A DNA stretch of 64,000 bases, taken from the NCBI RefSeq assembly GCF_003634555.1, contig NZ_RBKS01000001.1, forward strand, positions 124,001 to 188,000, read 5' to 3'. A program made the position numbers and the translations under genes. Positions 15,697 to 23,103 of this stretch are shown one piece after another (the stretch's first letter is position 1; the number at the start of each line of letters is the position of its first letter). Below the pieces are notes generated by a model. That model searched no databases. It was not told the origin of the DNA and saw only the letters and a program-made list of their open reading frames with translations. Source of the stretch: Frondihabitans australicus (GTDB lineage Bacteria; Actinomycetota; Actinomycetes; Actinomycetales; Microbacteriaceae).

Positions 15697-15891
15697 ATGT
15701 CCGACGACCTGACAGGCGTGCGCTTCCTCACGGTGGCCGAAGTCGCCGACATGATGCGCGTCTCCAAGATGACCGTGTACCGCATGGTCCACTCGGGCGA
15801 GCTTCCGGCGATCCGCTTCGGCCGCTCCTTCCGTGTGCCCGACTCGGCCGTCACGGCCGTGCTGCGCACCGGCATCGCCGACGTCGGCTGA
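15697..15891 (+). CDS. Excisionase-type (MerR-like) helix-turn-helix protein
   Basis: 64-aa single-domain DNA-binding protein. The core reads FLTVAEVADMMRVSKMTVYRMVHSGELPAIRFGRSFRVPDSAVTAVL, the excisionase/BldC-like winged helix in which the helix-turn-helix is followed by a short wing. Proteins of this kind in actinobacteria are usually chromosomal regulators rather than phage excisionases, and no integrase is near. The ATG follows an ACAAGGCAGGAC stretch. The gene is followed by bS22, an arrangement I recall from related actinobacteria (recollection, not checked). Confidence 0.85.
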   Translation: MSDDLTGVRFLTVAEVADMMRVSKMTVYRMVHSGELPAIRFGRSFRVPDSAVTAVLRTGIADVG

Positions 15892-15931
15892 GCGCCGACC
15901 TCGCCGGTTCGTCTTTCCCGGCCAGGCCTAG

Positions 15932-15937
15932 TAGACT
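15932..15937 (+). promoter_or_regulatory. -10 hexamer TAGACT upstream of bS22
   Basis: TAGACT about 80 bases before the bS22 ATG, in an otherwise gene-free gap. It would give the tiny ribosomal gene its own transcript. Confidence 0.4.
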
Positions 15938-16018
15938 CTCCCAAGGTATTTTTCCGCGGTTCTCGTTTTCAGGGCCCGGTGGTCCGAGTCCGATAACACG
16001 ACAACTGTGAGGTGCCCT

Positions 16019-16117
16019 ATGGGTTCTGTCATCAAGAAGCGTCGCAAGCGCATGGCGAAGAAGAAGCACCGCAAGCTGCTTCGCAAGACGCGCCACCAGC
16101 GTCGCAACAAGAAGTAG
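16019..16117 (+). CDS. Small ribosomal protein bS22 (AURKAIP1/COX24 domain), 32 aa
   Basis: A 32-codon gene encoding [20 protein letters not shown] followed by [12 protein letters not shown]. This is the AURKAIP1/COX24-type peptide found in actinobacterial 30S subunits and named bS22 in mycobacterial ribosome structures. It is almost entirely basic, as expected for an rRNA-binding peptide. GAGGTG precedes the ATG by six bases. A strong hairpin terminator (16128-16160) begins ten bases after the stop, so the gene is an independent unit. It is shorter than most gene finders accept. Confidence 0.93.
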   Translation: MGSVIKKRRKRMAKKKHRKLLRKTRHQRRNKK

Positions 16118-16127
16118 CGATACTCGC

Positions 16128-16160
16128 AAGCGGGCCTCATCCTTCGGGTGGGGCCCGCTT
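16128..16160 (+). terminator. Terminator after bS22
   Basis: AAGCGGGCC (16128-16136) pairs with GGCCCGCTT (16152-16160), extended inward by GC and GU pairs to a TTCG loop region. It is followed by TTCG. The placement right after the bS22 stop is typical. Confidence 0.85.
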
Positions 16161-16178
16161 TCGTGTGTCGCGACTTCC

Positions 16179-16267
16179 GTGCTGGTTTGGCTCGCTCCGC
16201 TCGCGTGCGGGCTGCGCCCGCGGGCGGTGCTGGTTTGGCGGCCTCCGGCCGCGCGCGGCTGCGCCGC
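16179..16267. repeat. Direct repeat pair and three 3-base-loop GC hairpins
   Basis: GTGCTGGTTTGGC occurs at 16179-16191 and 16227-16239. Between and after are three perfect GC hairpins with three-base loops: GCGGGC-TGC-GCCCGC (16207-16221), GCGGCC-TCC-GGCCGC (16238-16252) and GCGGC-TGC-GCCGC (16255-16267). The stretch has the look of a REP-like intergenic element. Confidence 0.6.
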
Positions 16268-16276
16268 TGTGGCGCG

Positions 16277-16282
16277 TATCGT
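16277..16282 (+). promoter_or_regulatory. -10 hexamer TATCGT for the glutaredoxin-like gene
   Basis: TATCGT six bases before the GTG at 16289; it supports that start as a leaderless one. Confidence 0.45.
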
Positions 16283-16288
16283 GGAGGA

Positions 16289-16567
16289 GTGCCCGTTCCC
16301 CACGTGACGCTGCTGACGAAGCCCGGCTGCCACCTCTGCGACGACGCCCGCCTCGCCCTCGAGGCGGTGCTCGACGAGGTCGAGTTCCGCGGCGCCCGCG
16401 ACTACGACGAGCTCAACATCCTGGAAGACCCCGCGCTCCTCGACGAGTACGCCGAGGAGATCCCCGTCGTGCTCATCGACGGCCGCATCCACACCATCTG
16501 GCGCGTGGACCCCGACCGGCTGCGCACCGCCCTCCGCGCAGCGACCCCGAAGGCGGCCCGCCCGTGA
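16289..16567 (+). CDS. Glutaredoxin-like (DUF836) thiol-redox protein
   Basis: 92-aa thioredoxin-fold protein of the glutaredoxin-like/DUF836 type. VTLLTKPGCHLCDDARLALEAVL holds the CxxC redox pair (CHLC, about residues 14-17), and EEIPVVLIDGRIHTIWRVDPDRL contains the cis-Pro (IPVV). The GTG at 16289 directly follows GGAGGA, too close for a ribosome site, but TATCGT six bases upstream fits a leaderless start. The stop overlaps the Dabb gene by four bases (GTGA), so both are made together. The partner substrate is unknown. Confidence 0.83.
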   Translation: MPVPHVTLLTKPGCHLCDDARLALEAVLDEVEFRGARDYDELNILEDPALLDEYAEEIPVVLIDGRIHTIWRVDPDRLRTALRAATPKAARP

Positions 16568-16866
16568 CCGTCAAGCACATCGTGGTGTGGACCGTCGATG
16601 CGGCGAGCGAGACCGAGAAAGCCGAGGCTCTCGCGCGCATCGAAGGCCTTCTCACAGGGCTCGTCGGTCGCGTCCCGTCGATCCTGAGCCTGACCGTCGG
16701 CCTCAACGGCGCCTACCCCGACCGCAACGCCGACATCGCGCTCGTCGCCGACTTCGCCGACTACGAGGGTCTGGAGGCGTACCAGCAGCACCCCGACCAC
16801 CGCGAGGTCTCCGCGACGATCGCGACGCTCGTGTCGTCTCGCGCCGCGATCGACTTCGAGTACTGA
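16564..16866 (+). CDS. Dabb (stress-responsive A/B barrel) domain protein
   Basis: 100-aa dimeric alpha/beta-barrel protein. It begins VKHIVVWTVDAASETEKAEALARIEGLLTGLVGRVPSILSLTVGLN and ends with the DYEGLEAYQQHPDHREV pattern typical of the Dabb family. Family members have varied or unknown functions; no catalytic residue can be named with confidence. The GTG start overlaps the stop of the glutaredoxin-like gene. It converges on aspS, whose stop is 20 bp away. Confidence 0.85.
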   Translation: MTVKHIVVWTVDAASETEKAEALARIEGLLTGLVGRVPSILSLTVGLNGAYPDRNADIALVADFADYEGLEAYQQHPDHREVSATIATLVSSRAAIDFEY

Positions 16867-16886
16867 GCCCAGCGGCTCCTACGGCC

Positions 16887-18215
16887 TTACGGCTCGAGGC
16901 GCGTCGGCCCGCGGAACAGGTACGTCGTCTCGCGGAGGTTCGGCAGCTTCAGCATGAGCATGAGCACGCGGGCCAGACCCATGCCGAACCCGCCGTGCGG
17001 CGGAACGCCGTAGCGGAAGAAGTCGAGGTAGCCCGCCAGCTCTTCCGGCTCGAGGCCCTTGTCGCGGGCCTGCGCCTCGAGGATCTCGACGCGGTGCTCG
17101 CGCTGGGCGCCGGTCGAGATCTCGGTGCCGTTGAAGATGAGGTCGTAGCTGTTCGTGAGCTGTGGGTTGCCCTCGTGGCGCATGTGGTAGAACGGCCGGA
17201 TCGACGAGGCGTAGTCGGTGAGGAACACGAACTGGTGCCCGAACTCCTCCGCGACGTAGGCCGAGATCTGACGCTCGCCCTCAGGGTCCATGTCGTCGTC
17301 GGCCCGAGGCACCTCGTAGCCGCGCTTCGCCACGATCTCCTTCGCCTCGGCGAGGGGGATGCGCGGGAACGGCACCGTCGGCACCGCGATCTCGACGTCG
17401 AAGAGCTCTTTGATGGCGTCGCCGTGCTTCTCCTTCACCGCGGTAAAGCCGGCCACCAGGAGCTCCTCGTGCAGCTTCATGACGTCCTCGTGCGACTCGA
17501 TCCACGAGAACTCGGTGTCGACCGAGGTGAACTCGGTCGCGTGGCGCGAGGTGAACGACGGGTCGGCGCGGAACGCGGGCCCGACCTCGAAGATCTTGCC
17601 GAATCCCGCCGACTGGGCCATCTGCTTGAAGAACTGCGGGCTCTGGGCGAGGAACGCGTTGCCCTCGAAGTAGTCGACGCGGAACAGCTCGGCCTTCGAC
17701 TCGGAGGCCGACGCCATGAGCTTCGGCGTCATGATCTCGACGAAGTCGTGCTCGACCCAGTAGGTGCGCAGGGCGTGCAGGAACGTCGTCTGGATCTTGA
17801 AGATCAGGGCGTGCGCGGGCACGCGGAGGTCGAGGAACCGCCAGTCCATGCGCTTGTCGATGCCCGAGTCGTCGGCGATCGGCGTCTCGGGGATCGCGAG
17901 AGCGGCCACGTCGAGCGACGCGACCTTGACCTCGACGCCGCCGAGCTTCACGCGCTCGTCGTGCTTGAGGGCGCCCTCGACCGAGACGAACGAGCCCTGC
18001 GAGAGCGACGAGATCGTCGTCGACACCTCGGAGGCGACCTCCGCGCCGTCCTCACCGAACGTGCGCGGGTTGACCAGCTGCAGCGCGCCCGACTCGTCGC
18101 GGAGCACGACGAACTGCACCTTCTTCTGATCGCGCACCGTCTCGACCCACCCGGACACCCTGACGGGGCCGTCGGTCATGGTCTGGAGGTCTGCGATGAG
18201 GGTGCGTGTGGTCAC
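16887..18215 (-). CDS. aspS: Aspartyl-tRNA synthetase, archaeal/non-discriminating type
   Basis: 442-aa class II synthetase charging tRNA with Asp. An N-terminal OB-fold (about residues 15-110, VRVSGWVETVRDQKKVQFVVLRD) precedes the catalytic core with RFLDLRVP, QSPQFFKQMAQSAGFGKIFEVGPAFRAD (motif 2) and FGMGLARVLMLML (motif 3). At 442 aa it lacks the insertion domain of the roughly 590-aa bacterial enzyme. It is therefore of the archaeal/eukaryotic type that in bacteria often also charges tRNA-Asn for GatCAB. The GTG start follows TAAAGT by eight bases. The gene stands alone. Confidence 0.93.
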   Translation of the reverse strand: MTTRTLIADLQTMTDGPVRVSGWVETVRDQKKVQFVVLRDESGALQLVNPRTFGEDGAEVASEVSTTISSLSQGSFVSVEGALKHDERVKLGGVEVKVASLDVAALAIPETPIADDSGIDKRMDWRFLDLRVPAHALIFKIQTTFLHALRTYWVEHDFVEIMTPKLMASASESKAELFRVDYFEGNAFLAQSPQFFKQMAQSAGFGKIFEVGPAFRADPSFTSRHATEFTSVDTEFSWIESHEDVMKLHEELLVAGFTAVKEKHGDAIKELFDVEIAVPTVPFPRIPLAEAKEIVAKRGYEVPRADDDMDPEGERQISAYVAEEFGHQFVFLTDYASSIRPFYHMRHEGNPQLTNSYDLIFNGTEISTGAQREHRVEILEAQARDKGLEPEELAGYLDFFRYGVPPHGGFGMGLARVLMLMLKLPNLRETTYLFRGPTRLEP

Positions 18216-18223
18216 GGTCCTCG

Positions 18224-18229
18224 ACTTTA
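18224..18229 (-). promoter_or_regulatory. -10 hexamer TAAAGT for aspS
   Basis: TAAAGT on the minus strand, eight bases before the GTG of aspS; consistent with a leaderless or very short leader. Confidence 0.45.
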
Positions 18230-18321
18230 CCGTCTGGGCCGAGGTCTCTCGATTCCGAGCGAGTGTCTGATCCTGCGCCCTGAGAAAAAGCCCGGTGGGA
18301 GGTGTGAACGCGCGCGCAATC

Positions 18322-18327
18322 TACACT
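18322..18327 (+). promoter_or_regulatory. -10 hexamer TACACT for the phosphatase-resA operon
   Basis: TACACT seven bases before the GTG at 18335. It is the only promoter-like element before the chain running to ccsB. Confidence 0.5.
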
Positions 18328-18334
18328 GGATGCC

Positions 18335-18976
18335 GTGCCCGCGAACCAGATCCATCTCGTCCGTCACGGCGAGGTGTACAACCCCGAGGGCGTCCTGTAC
18401 GGGCGCATAGAGGGGTTCGGGCTGTCGGTGCTGGGGCAGCGCATGGCCGAGGCGGCCGCCCTCTTCCTGCAGAACCAGCAGGCGCCGGTGAAGGGCCTGT
18501 TCGCCAGCCCGCTGCAGCGGACGCAGGAGTCAGCGGCACCGTGGGCACGGCGATTCGACCTCGCTGTCCAGACCGACGACCGCCTCATCGAGCCGACGAA
18601 CAAGTTCGAGGGCCGGCGCACCTCGGTCAAGCAGACCCTGAGCCACCCCGTCGAGTGGCCCTGGATCGCCAACCCGCTGAAGCCCAGCTGGGGCGAGGCG
18701 TACGTCTCCATCGCGGCGCGAATGCTCAAGGCCGTCGACGCCGCCTGGCAGAGCGTCGACGACGGCGACGTCGTCCTCGTGAGCCACCAGCTCCCGATCT
18801 GGATGGTGCACCGCAGCATCACCGGCGCCCGACTCTTCCACGACCCGAGGCGGAGGCGCTGCTCGCTGTCGAGCATCACCACCCTCGAGCGCCGCCGCGG
18901 CGCGTTCGTCGAGGTGAACTACCGAGAGCCCGCCGCCACTCTGCTGGCGACCGCCGTCGATTCTGGAGCCGCGTGA
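18335..18976 (+). CDS. Histidine-phosphatase (phosphoglycerate mutase-like) protein
   Basis: 213-aa protein of the histidine phosphatase superfamily. The phospho-accepting His is in IHLVRHGEVYNPEGVLYGRIEGFGLS (RHGE, residues 10-13). The SPLQRTQESAAP segment gives a further catalytic Arg, and VVLVSHQLPIWMVHR the second His. It is likely a cytoplasmic phosphatase rather than the glycolytic mutase, since RHGEVYNP is unlike GpmA. The GTG follows TACACT by seven bases. Its stop overlaps the thioredoxin-like gene start (GTGA), so it leads the cytochrome c maturation operon. The substrate is unknown. Confidence 0.88.
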   Translation: MPANQIHLVRHGEVYNPEGVLYGRIEGFGLSVLGQRMAEAAALFLQNQQAPVKGLFASPLQRTQESAAPWARRFDLAVQTDDRLIEPTNKFEGRRTSVKQTLSHPVEWPWIANPLKPSWGEAYVSIAARMLKAVDAAWQSVDDGDVVLVSHQLPIWMVHRSITGARLFHDPRRRRCSLSSITTLERRRGAFVEVNYREPAATLLATAVDSGAA

Positions 18977-19602
18977 ACCCTGTGCCAACGTCCCCCCTGT
19001 CGAGACGGGCGCTGCTGCGCCTGGGTGCGCTCGGCGCGCTGAGCGCCGGCACCGCCGCGACTCTCGCCGCCTGCACCTCGAACAACAGCCTCGTGCAGCA
19101 GTACAACAACGGCTCCGACAAGAACTACATCTCCGGCGACGGCTCCGTCGAGGAGTTCAAGCCGTCGGCCCGCAAAGACCCGATCGAGTTCTCGTCCACG
19201 ACCGAGCACGGCAAGACGATCACGCGCAAGCAGTTCGAGGGCAAGGTCGTGGTGCTGAACTTCTGGTACGCGTCGTGCCCGCCCTGCCGCGCCGAGGCTC
19301 CTGCGCTCGAGTCGCTCGCGAAGAAGTACGCCGGCAAGGCGCAGTTCATCGGCGTAAACGTGCGCGACGAGGCCGACACGGCCATCGCGTTCGAGCGCAG
19401 CTTCAAGGTGACCTACCCCTCGGTCATCGACGCGACCGACGCGAAGGTCCAGCTCGCCCTCGCCGGCCAGCGCGGCCCGAACGCCACGCCGACCACGATC
19501 GTGCTCGACCAGAAGGGGCGCGTCGCCGCGCGCGTGCTCGGCGAGATCAACAAGAGCATCCTCGACACCCTGATCTCCGACACGGTCTCCGAGGCCCAGT
19601 AG
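18973..19602 (+). CDS. resA: ResA/TlpA-type lipoprotein thiol-disulfide reductase
   Basis: 209-aa exported thioredoxin-fold protein for cytochrome c maturation; it reduces the CxxCH disulfide of apocytochromes outside the membrane. The N-terminus has an Arg-rich start (SRRALLRLGALGALSAG), then a lipobox LAAC at about residue 35, so it is a lipid-anchored protein. The active site is VVVLNFWYASCPPCRAEAPAL (CPPC, about residue 99). The TlpA cis-Pro region is GPNATPTTIVLDQKG. Start and stop overlap or abut its neighbours. It receives electrons through the downstream CcdA. Confidence 0.9.
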   Translation: MNPVPTSPLSRRALLRLGALGALSAGTAATLAACTSNNSLVQQYNNGSDKNYISGDGSVEEFKPSARKDPIEFSSTTEHGKTITRKQFEGKVVVLNFWYASCPPCRAEAPALESLAKKYAGKAQFIGVNVRDEADTAIAFERSFKVTYPSVIDATDAKVQLALAGQRGPNATPTTIVLDQKGRVAARVLGEINKSILDTLISDTVSEAQ

Positions 19603-20367
19603 GTGTTCCAGGGCAACCCGTTCTACGACGCGGTGACCAGCGGGCAGATGGCTCTGGCGCTGCCCGTCGCGATCCTGGCCGGCATCATCTCGTTCATCAG
19701 CCCCTGCGTGCTCCCGCTGGTGCCCGGCTACCTCGGGTACGTCGGGGGCCTCACCGGCGGGTCGCAGGATGCACGGGGCAAGCGGGTCGACCGGGCCCGT
19801 CTCGTACTCGGGGTGCTCCTCTTCATCCTCGGATTCACCGTCGTGTTCGTCGCCCTCAACACCGGCGCCAGCCTCGTGGGCTTCTGGTTCCTGCAGTGGC
19901 GCACCCTCATCACGCGCCTCATGGGCATCGTGGTCATCGCGATGGGCCTCGTCTTCGTCGGGAACTTCCCGCTCTTCCAGCGCACGGTGAAGCTCTCGAT
20001 CAGCCCCCGCACGGGCCTGGTCGGCGCCCCGCTGCTCGGCCTCGTCTTCGGCCTCGGCTGGAGCCCGTGCCTGGGCCCCACGCTCGCCGCGATCGTCTCG
20101 CTGTCGTACAGCTCGGGGTCCGCCTGGCAGGGCTTTCTTCTCGGGCTGTTCTACTGTGTCGGCCTGGGCGTGCCGTTCCTGTTCGTCGCCCTCGGGCTCG
20201 GCTGGATGTCCCGCTCGATCGCGTTCGTCAAGAGGCACATCCGTGCCGTCAACCTCATCGGAGGCAGCCTTCTCGTGGCAATCGGAGTTCTCATGGTCGC
20301 CGGGGTCTGGACGGACCTCATGTCCCGTTTCGGGGCGGTGATCGCGAACTATGGCACGGTCGTCTGA
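19603..20367 (+). CDS. ccdA: CcdA-type membrane electron transporter
   Basis: 254-aa polytopic membrane protein of the DsbD-gamma/CcdA family. It passes electrons from cytoplasmic thioredoxin to the exported ResA. The two conserved cysteines are in FISPCVLPLVPGYLGYVGG (about residue 36) and LGLVFGLGWSPCLGPTLAAI (about residue 162), each at the start of a helix as required. About six transmembrane helices are seen. The GTG start lies directly after the resA stop and the end overlaps resB by 17 bases. Confidence 0.93.
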   Translation: MFQGNPFYDAVTSGQMALALPVAILAGIISFISPCVLPLVPGYLGYVGGLTGGSQDARGKRVDRARLVLGVLLFILGFTVVFVALNTGASLVGFWFLQWRTLITRLMGIVVIAMGLVFVGNFPLFQRTVKLSISPRTGLVGAPLLGLVFGLGWSPCLGPTLAAIVSLSYSSGSAWQGFLLGLFYCVGLGVPFLFVALGLGWMSRSIAFVKRHIRAVNLIGGSLLVAIGVLMVAGVWTDLMSRFGAVIANYGTVV

Positions 20368-22042
20368 CGACACCACCGACGAGCGCAACGACCCGCTGCG
20401 GCCGTCCGACCACTTCGACTCGAAGGCGCCCGACCCGTCGGTGACGCAGCCGAAGCTCGGGCCGATCGGCTACGCCCGGTTCTTCTGGCGGCAGCTGACC
20501 AGCATGCGCACGGCGCTGTTCCTCCTGATGCTGCTCGCGGTTGCGGCGATCCCGGGCTCGCTCGTGCCCCAGACGTCGTCCGACCCCAACGGCGTCGTCC
20601 AGTACAAGGCCGACCACCCGGCGCTCTACCCGTGGGTCAAGGGCCTCGGGCTCTTCCACACCTACACGACGCCGTGGTTCTCGGCCGTGTATCTGCTGCT
20701 GTTCATCTCGCTGATCGGCTGCATCATCCCCCGCGTGAAGCACCACCTCGAGGCGCTGCGAGCGGCGCCGCCGAAGACTCCGGTGCGCCTGTCGCGTCTC
20801 GCCGGGTTCCAGTCGCACCCGCTGATCCAGAGCGTCCCCGAGGGCAAGGCTCCGGTGTCGGCCGAGATCGCGATCGCCGGAGCCCGCACCCAACTCCGCC
20901 GCCTCGGCTACCGCACCAAGGTCTACGGCGACTCGGTGAGCGCCGAGCGCGGCTACATGCGAGAGACCGGTAACCTCGTCTTCCACATCGCCCTGCTCGG
21001 CGTGCTGGTGACGGTCGCCATCGGCGGCGGCTTCGGCTACACCGGCCAGCGCGTCGTCGTCGCCGGGCAGTCGTTCTCGAACGTGCTGGGCTCGTACGAC
21101 TCGTTCAACCCGGGTCGCTGGTTCAACGACACGTTCCTCGAGCCGTACAACATCAAGATCGACGACTTCACGGTGAAGTACTCCGACCAGACCGGCAGCG
21201 CCTTCGGCACGCCGATCGACTACAACGCGAAGGTCACCACGACCGAGCCGGGGCAGAAGTCGAAGACGTCGAACCTCCGCGTCAACGACCCGCTCGAGAT
21301 CGGCGGCGACCAGGTCTACCTGCTCGGCAACGGCTACGCGGTGAACGTCACCGTGCGCGACGGCCAGGGCAACATCGCCCTGAAGGACAGCATCCCGTTC
21401 CTGCCTCAGGACGCCAACCTCACGTCGCTCGGCGTCATCAAGGTGCCGGACGCCAAGCCGACCCAGCTCGGCATGATCGGCTTCTTCTACCCGACGGCCA
21501 CGACCGGCCAGGGCGGCGCGCTGTCGTCGAACTACCCCGACCTGGTCAACCCGGTTCTCACGCTCGACGTCTACTCGGGCAATCTGCACCTGAACAACGG
21601 CGTGCCGAAGTCGGTGTACGCGCTCAACACCGACGACCTCAAGCCGATCGCCGTCACCAACGCCAGCGGCAAGGCCGGCGTCGAGAAGGCGCTGACGCTG
21701 ACGCCGGGGAAGACCGTCAAGCTCCCCGACGGGCTCGGCTCGATCCAGTTCACCGGCGTGACCCGCTACGTGTCGCTCGACGTCCACCACGACCCGTCGC
21801 AGGTCTGGGTGCTCGTCTTCGCCGTGCTCATCGTCCTGGGGCTGCTCACCGGCCTGTTCGTGCCCCGGAGGCGCGTGTGGGTGAAGGCGGTTCAGGGCGA
21901 GAACGGCATCACCCTCGAATACGCGGGTCTGGCCCGCGGCGAAGACCCGACGCTCGAGAGAGCCGTCGACGATCTCGCGAAGAGACATCTGGCCTCGCTG
22001 GGCTCGGCACAGGCCGCCGATCGACGTAAGGTGAACTCGTGA
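20351..22042 (+). CDS. resB: ResB-type cytochrome c biogenesis protein
   Basis: 563-aa membrane component of system II cytochrome c synthesis, which works with CcsB to carry heme across the membrane and ligate it. The ResB pattern is present: FWRQLTSMRTALFLLMLLAVAAIPGSLVPQ (first helix pair), a further helix at SAVYLLLFISLIGCIIPRVKHH, a third at LVFHIALLGVLVTVAIGGGFGY, a large external domain of about 330 residues, and a final helix VLVFAVLIVLGLLTGLFVPRRRVWV. Its stop overlaps the ccsB GTG. Confidence 0.94.
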   Translation: MARSSDDTTDERNDPLRPSDHFDSKAPDPSVTQPKLGPIGYARFFWRQLTSMRTALFLLMLLAVAAIPGSLVPQTSSDPNGVVQYKADHPALYPWVKGLGLFHTYTTPWFSAVYLLLFISLIGCIIPRVKHHLEALRAAPPKTPVRLSRLAGFQSHPLIQSVPEGKAPVSAEIAIAGARTQLRRLGYRTKVYGDSVSAERGYMRETGNLVFHIALLGVLVTVAIGGGFGYTGQRVVVAGQSFSNVLGSYDSFNPGRWFNDTFLEPYNIKIDDFTVKYSDQTGSAFGTPIDYNAKVTTTEPGQKSKTSNLRVNDPLEIGGDQVYLLGNGYAVNVTVRDGQGNIALKDSIPFLPQDANLTSLGVIKVPDAKPTQLGMIGFFYPTATTGQGGALSSNYPDLVNPVLTLDVYSGNLHLNNGVPKSVYALNTDDLKPIAVTNASGKAGVEKALTLTPGKTVKLPDGLGSIQFTGVTRYVSLDVHHDPSQVWVLVFAVLIVLGLLTGLFVPRRRVWVKAVQGENGITLEYAGLARGEDPTLERAVDDLAKRHLASLGSAQAADRRKVNS

Positions 22043-23061
22043 CCGAAGCACAACTCTCGACCCTCTGCCTGTACTGCGCGTACTCGGCGATGGCGATCTA
22101 CGTGATCTCGTTCATCGCGTTCGGGCTCGACCTCGCGAAGCGGTCGGGCGAGGCGCAGATGGCGGCGACGGCGGCCCTCAAGGCGCAGGCGCAGCGCGCG
22201 CGGGCGGCGGTCTCGGGCGGCCAGCTGGCCATGGCGGGCGGCGGTTCCGCTGCTCCTGCGACCACGGTCCTCGAGCGCACCGACGTGCCGGACCCCGACC
22301 GTGCACCGCGCCGCTCGTCGAAGTTCGAGCGCGTCGGCCTGTCGATGATGGGCCTCGGCCTCGTCGTGCACATCGCAGCCGTGGTCTTCCGCGGTCTCGC
22401 CGCCGGGCGCGTGCCGTGGGCCAACATGTTCGAGTTCGGCCTCACCGGCACGGCCCTCATCGTGCTCGCGTTCCTCGCGGTGAACCTCATGGTCAACGTG
22501 CGGTACCTCGGCACCTACGTCATGGGCCTCAACATCGTGCTGCTCGGCGTCGCCGTAGTGAACTTCTACGTGCCGGTCAGCCCGCTGGTGCCGGCGCTCC
22601 AGTCGTACTGGCTGGTCATCCACGTGTTCGTCGCCTGCCTCGGCACGGCGTTCTTCGCGATCGCCGCGGGCCTCTCGGCGGCGCAGATCATCCAGTCGCG
22701 CCGCGAGGCCGTCCGCAACCCCAAGGTCAAGCTCTTCGACACGCTTCCCGGCGCCGACCGCCTCGAAGACCTCGCGTACCGCATCGCGCTGGTCGGCTTC
22801 GTGCTCTGGACCTTCACGCTCATCGCCGGCGCGATCTGGGCCGAGAAGGCGTGGGGCCGCTACTGGGGCTGGGACACCAAAGAGGTCTGGACGTTCATCA
22901 TCTGGGTCATCTACGCCGGCTACATCCACGCCCGCGCGACGCGCGGCTGGCGCGGCGCCCGGTCGTCGTACCTGTCGATCGTCGGCTTCGCGGCCGTCAT
23001 GTTCAACTTCTCGGTCGTCAACCTGTTCTTCAAGGGCCTGCACGCCTACAGCGGCCTGTAG
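22039..23061 (+). CDS. ccsB: CcsB/CcsA-type heme handling protein
   Basis: 340-aa membrane heme lyase/exporter of system II cytochrome c maturation, partner of ResB. The heme-binding WWD-type motif reads WGRYWGWDTKEVWTFIIWVIYAGYIHARA (about residues 270-298), with conserved His in VHIAAVVFRG and LVIHVFVACLG and in NLFFKGLHAYSGL. About eight helices are visible. A charged, Ala-rich insert (residues 35-95) separates the first helix from the rest. It is the last gene of the operon and is followed by a GC hairpin. Confidence 0.95.
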   Translation: MTEAQLSTLCLYCAYSAMAIYVISFIAFGLDLAKRSGEAQMAATAALKAQAQRARAAVSGGQLAMAGGGSAAPATTVLERTDVPDPDRAPRRSSKFERVGLSMMGLGLVVHIAAVVFRGLAAGRVPWANMFEFGLTGTALIVLAFLAVNLMVNVRYLGTYVMGLNIVLLGVAVVNFYVPVSPLVPALQSYWLVIHVFVACLGTAFFAIAAGLSAAQIIQSRREAVRNPKVKLFDTLPGADRLEDLAYRIALVGFVLWTFTLIAGAIWAEKAWGRYWGWDTKEVWTFIIWVIYAGYIHARATRGWRGARSSYLSIVGFAAVMFNFSVVNLFFKGLHAYSGL

Positions 23062-23073
23062 ACCCCGGCCGGC

Positions 23074-23098
23074 GGGCTGCCCGGCCTCCGGCCAGCCC
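23074..23098. terminator. GC hairpin between convergent ccsB and epoxide hydrolase
   Basis: GGGCT and AGCCC enclose a GGCC-TCC-GGCC stem with a four-base bulge. It lies in the 42-bp gap of a convergent gene pair and could stop transcription both ways. No T tract. Confidence 0.5.
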
Positions 23099-23103
23099 GG
23101 CCC

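Noticed and set aside
15697-15891. Phage excisionase
   Set aside because: The HTH type fits, but there is no integrase, attachment site or other mobile gene, and GC content is normal; a chromosomal regulator is more likely.
16587-18410. A 607-codon open frame antisense to aspS
   Set aside because: The translation has low-complexity Arg/Leu/Val content and no family pattern, while the minus strand carries a complete synthetase.
18335-18976. Glycolytic phosphoglycerate mutase
   Set aside because: The residues after RHGE and the overall length differ from GpmA; it is better treated as a phosphatase of the superfamily.
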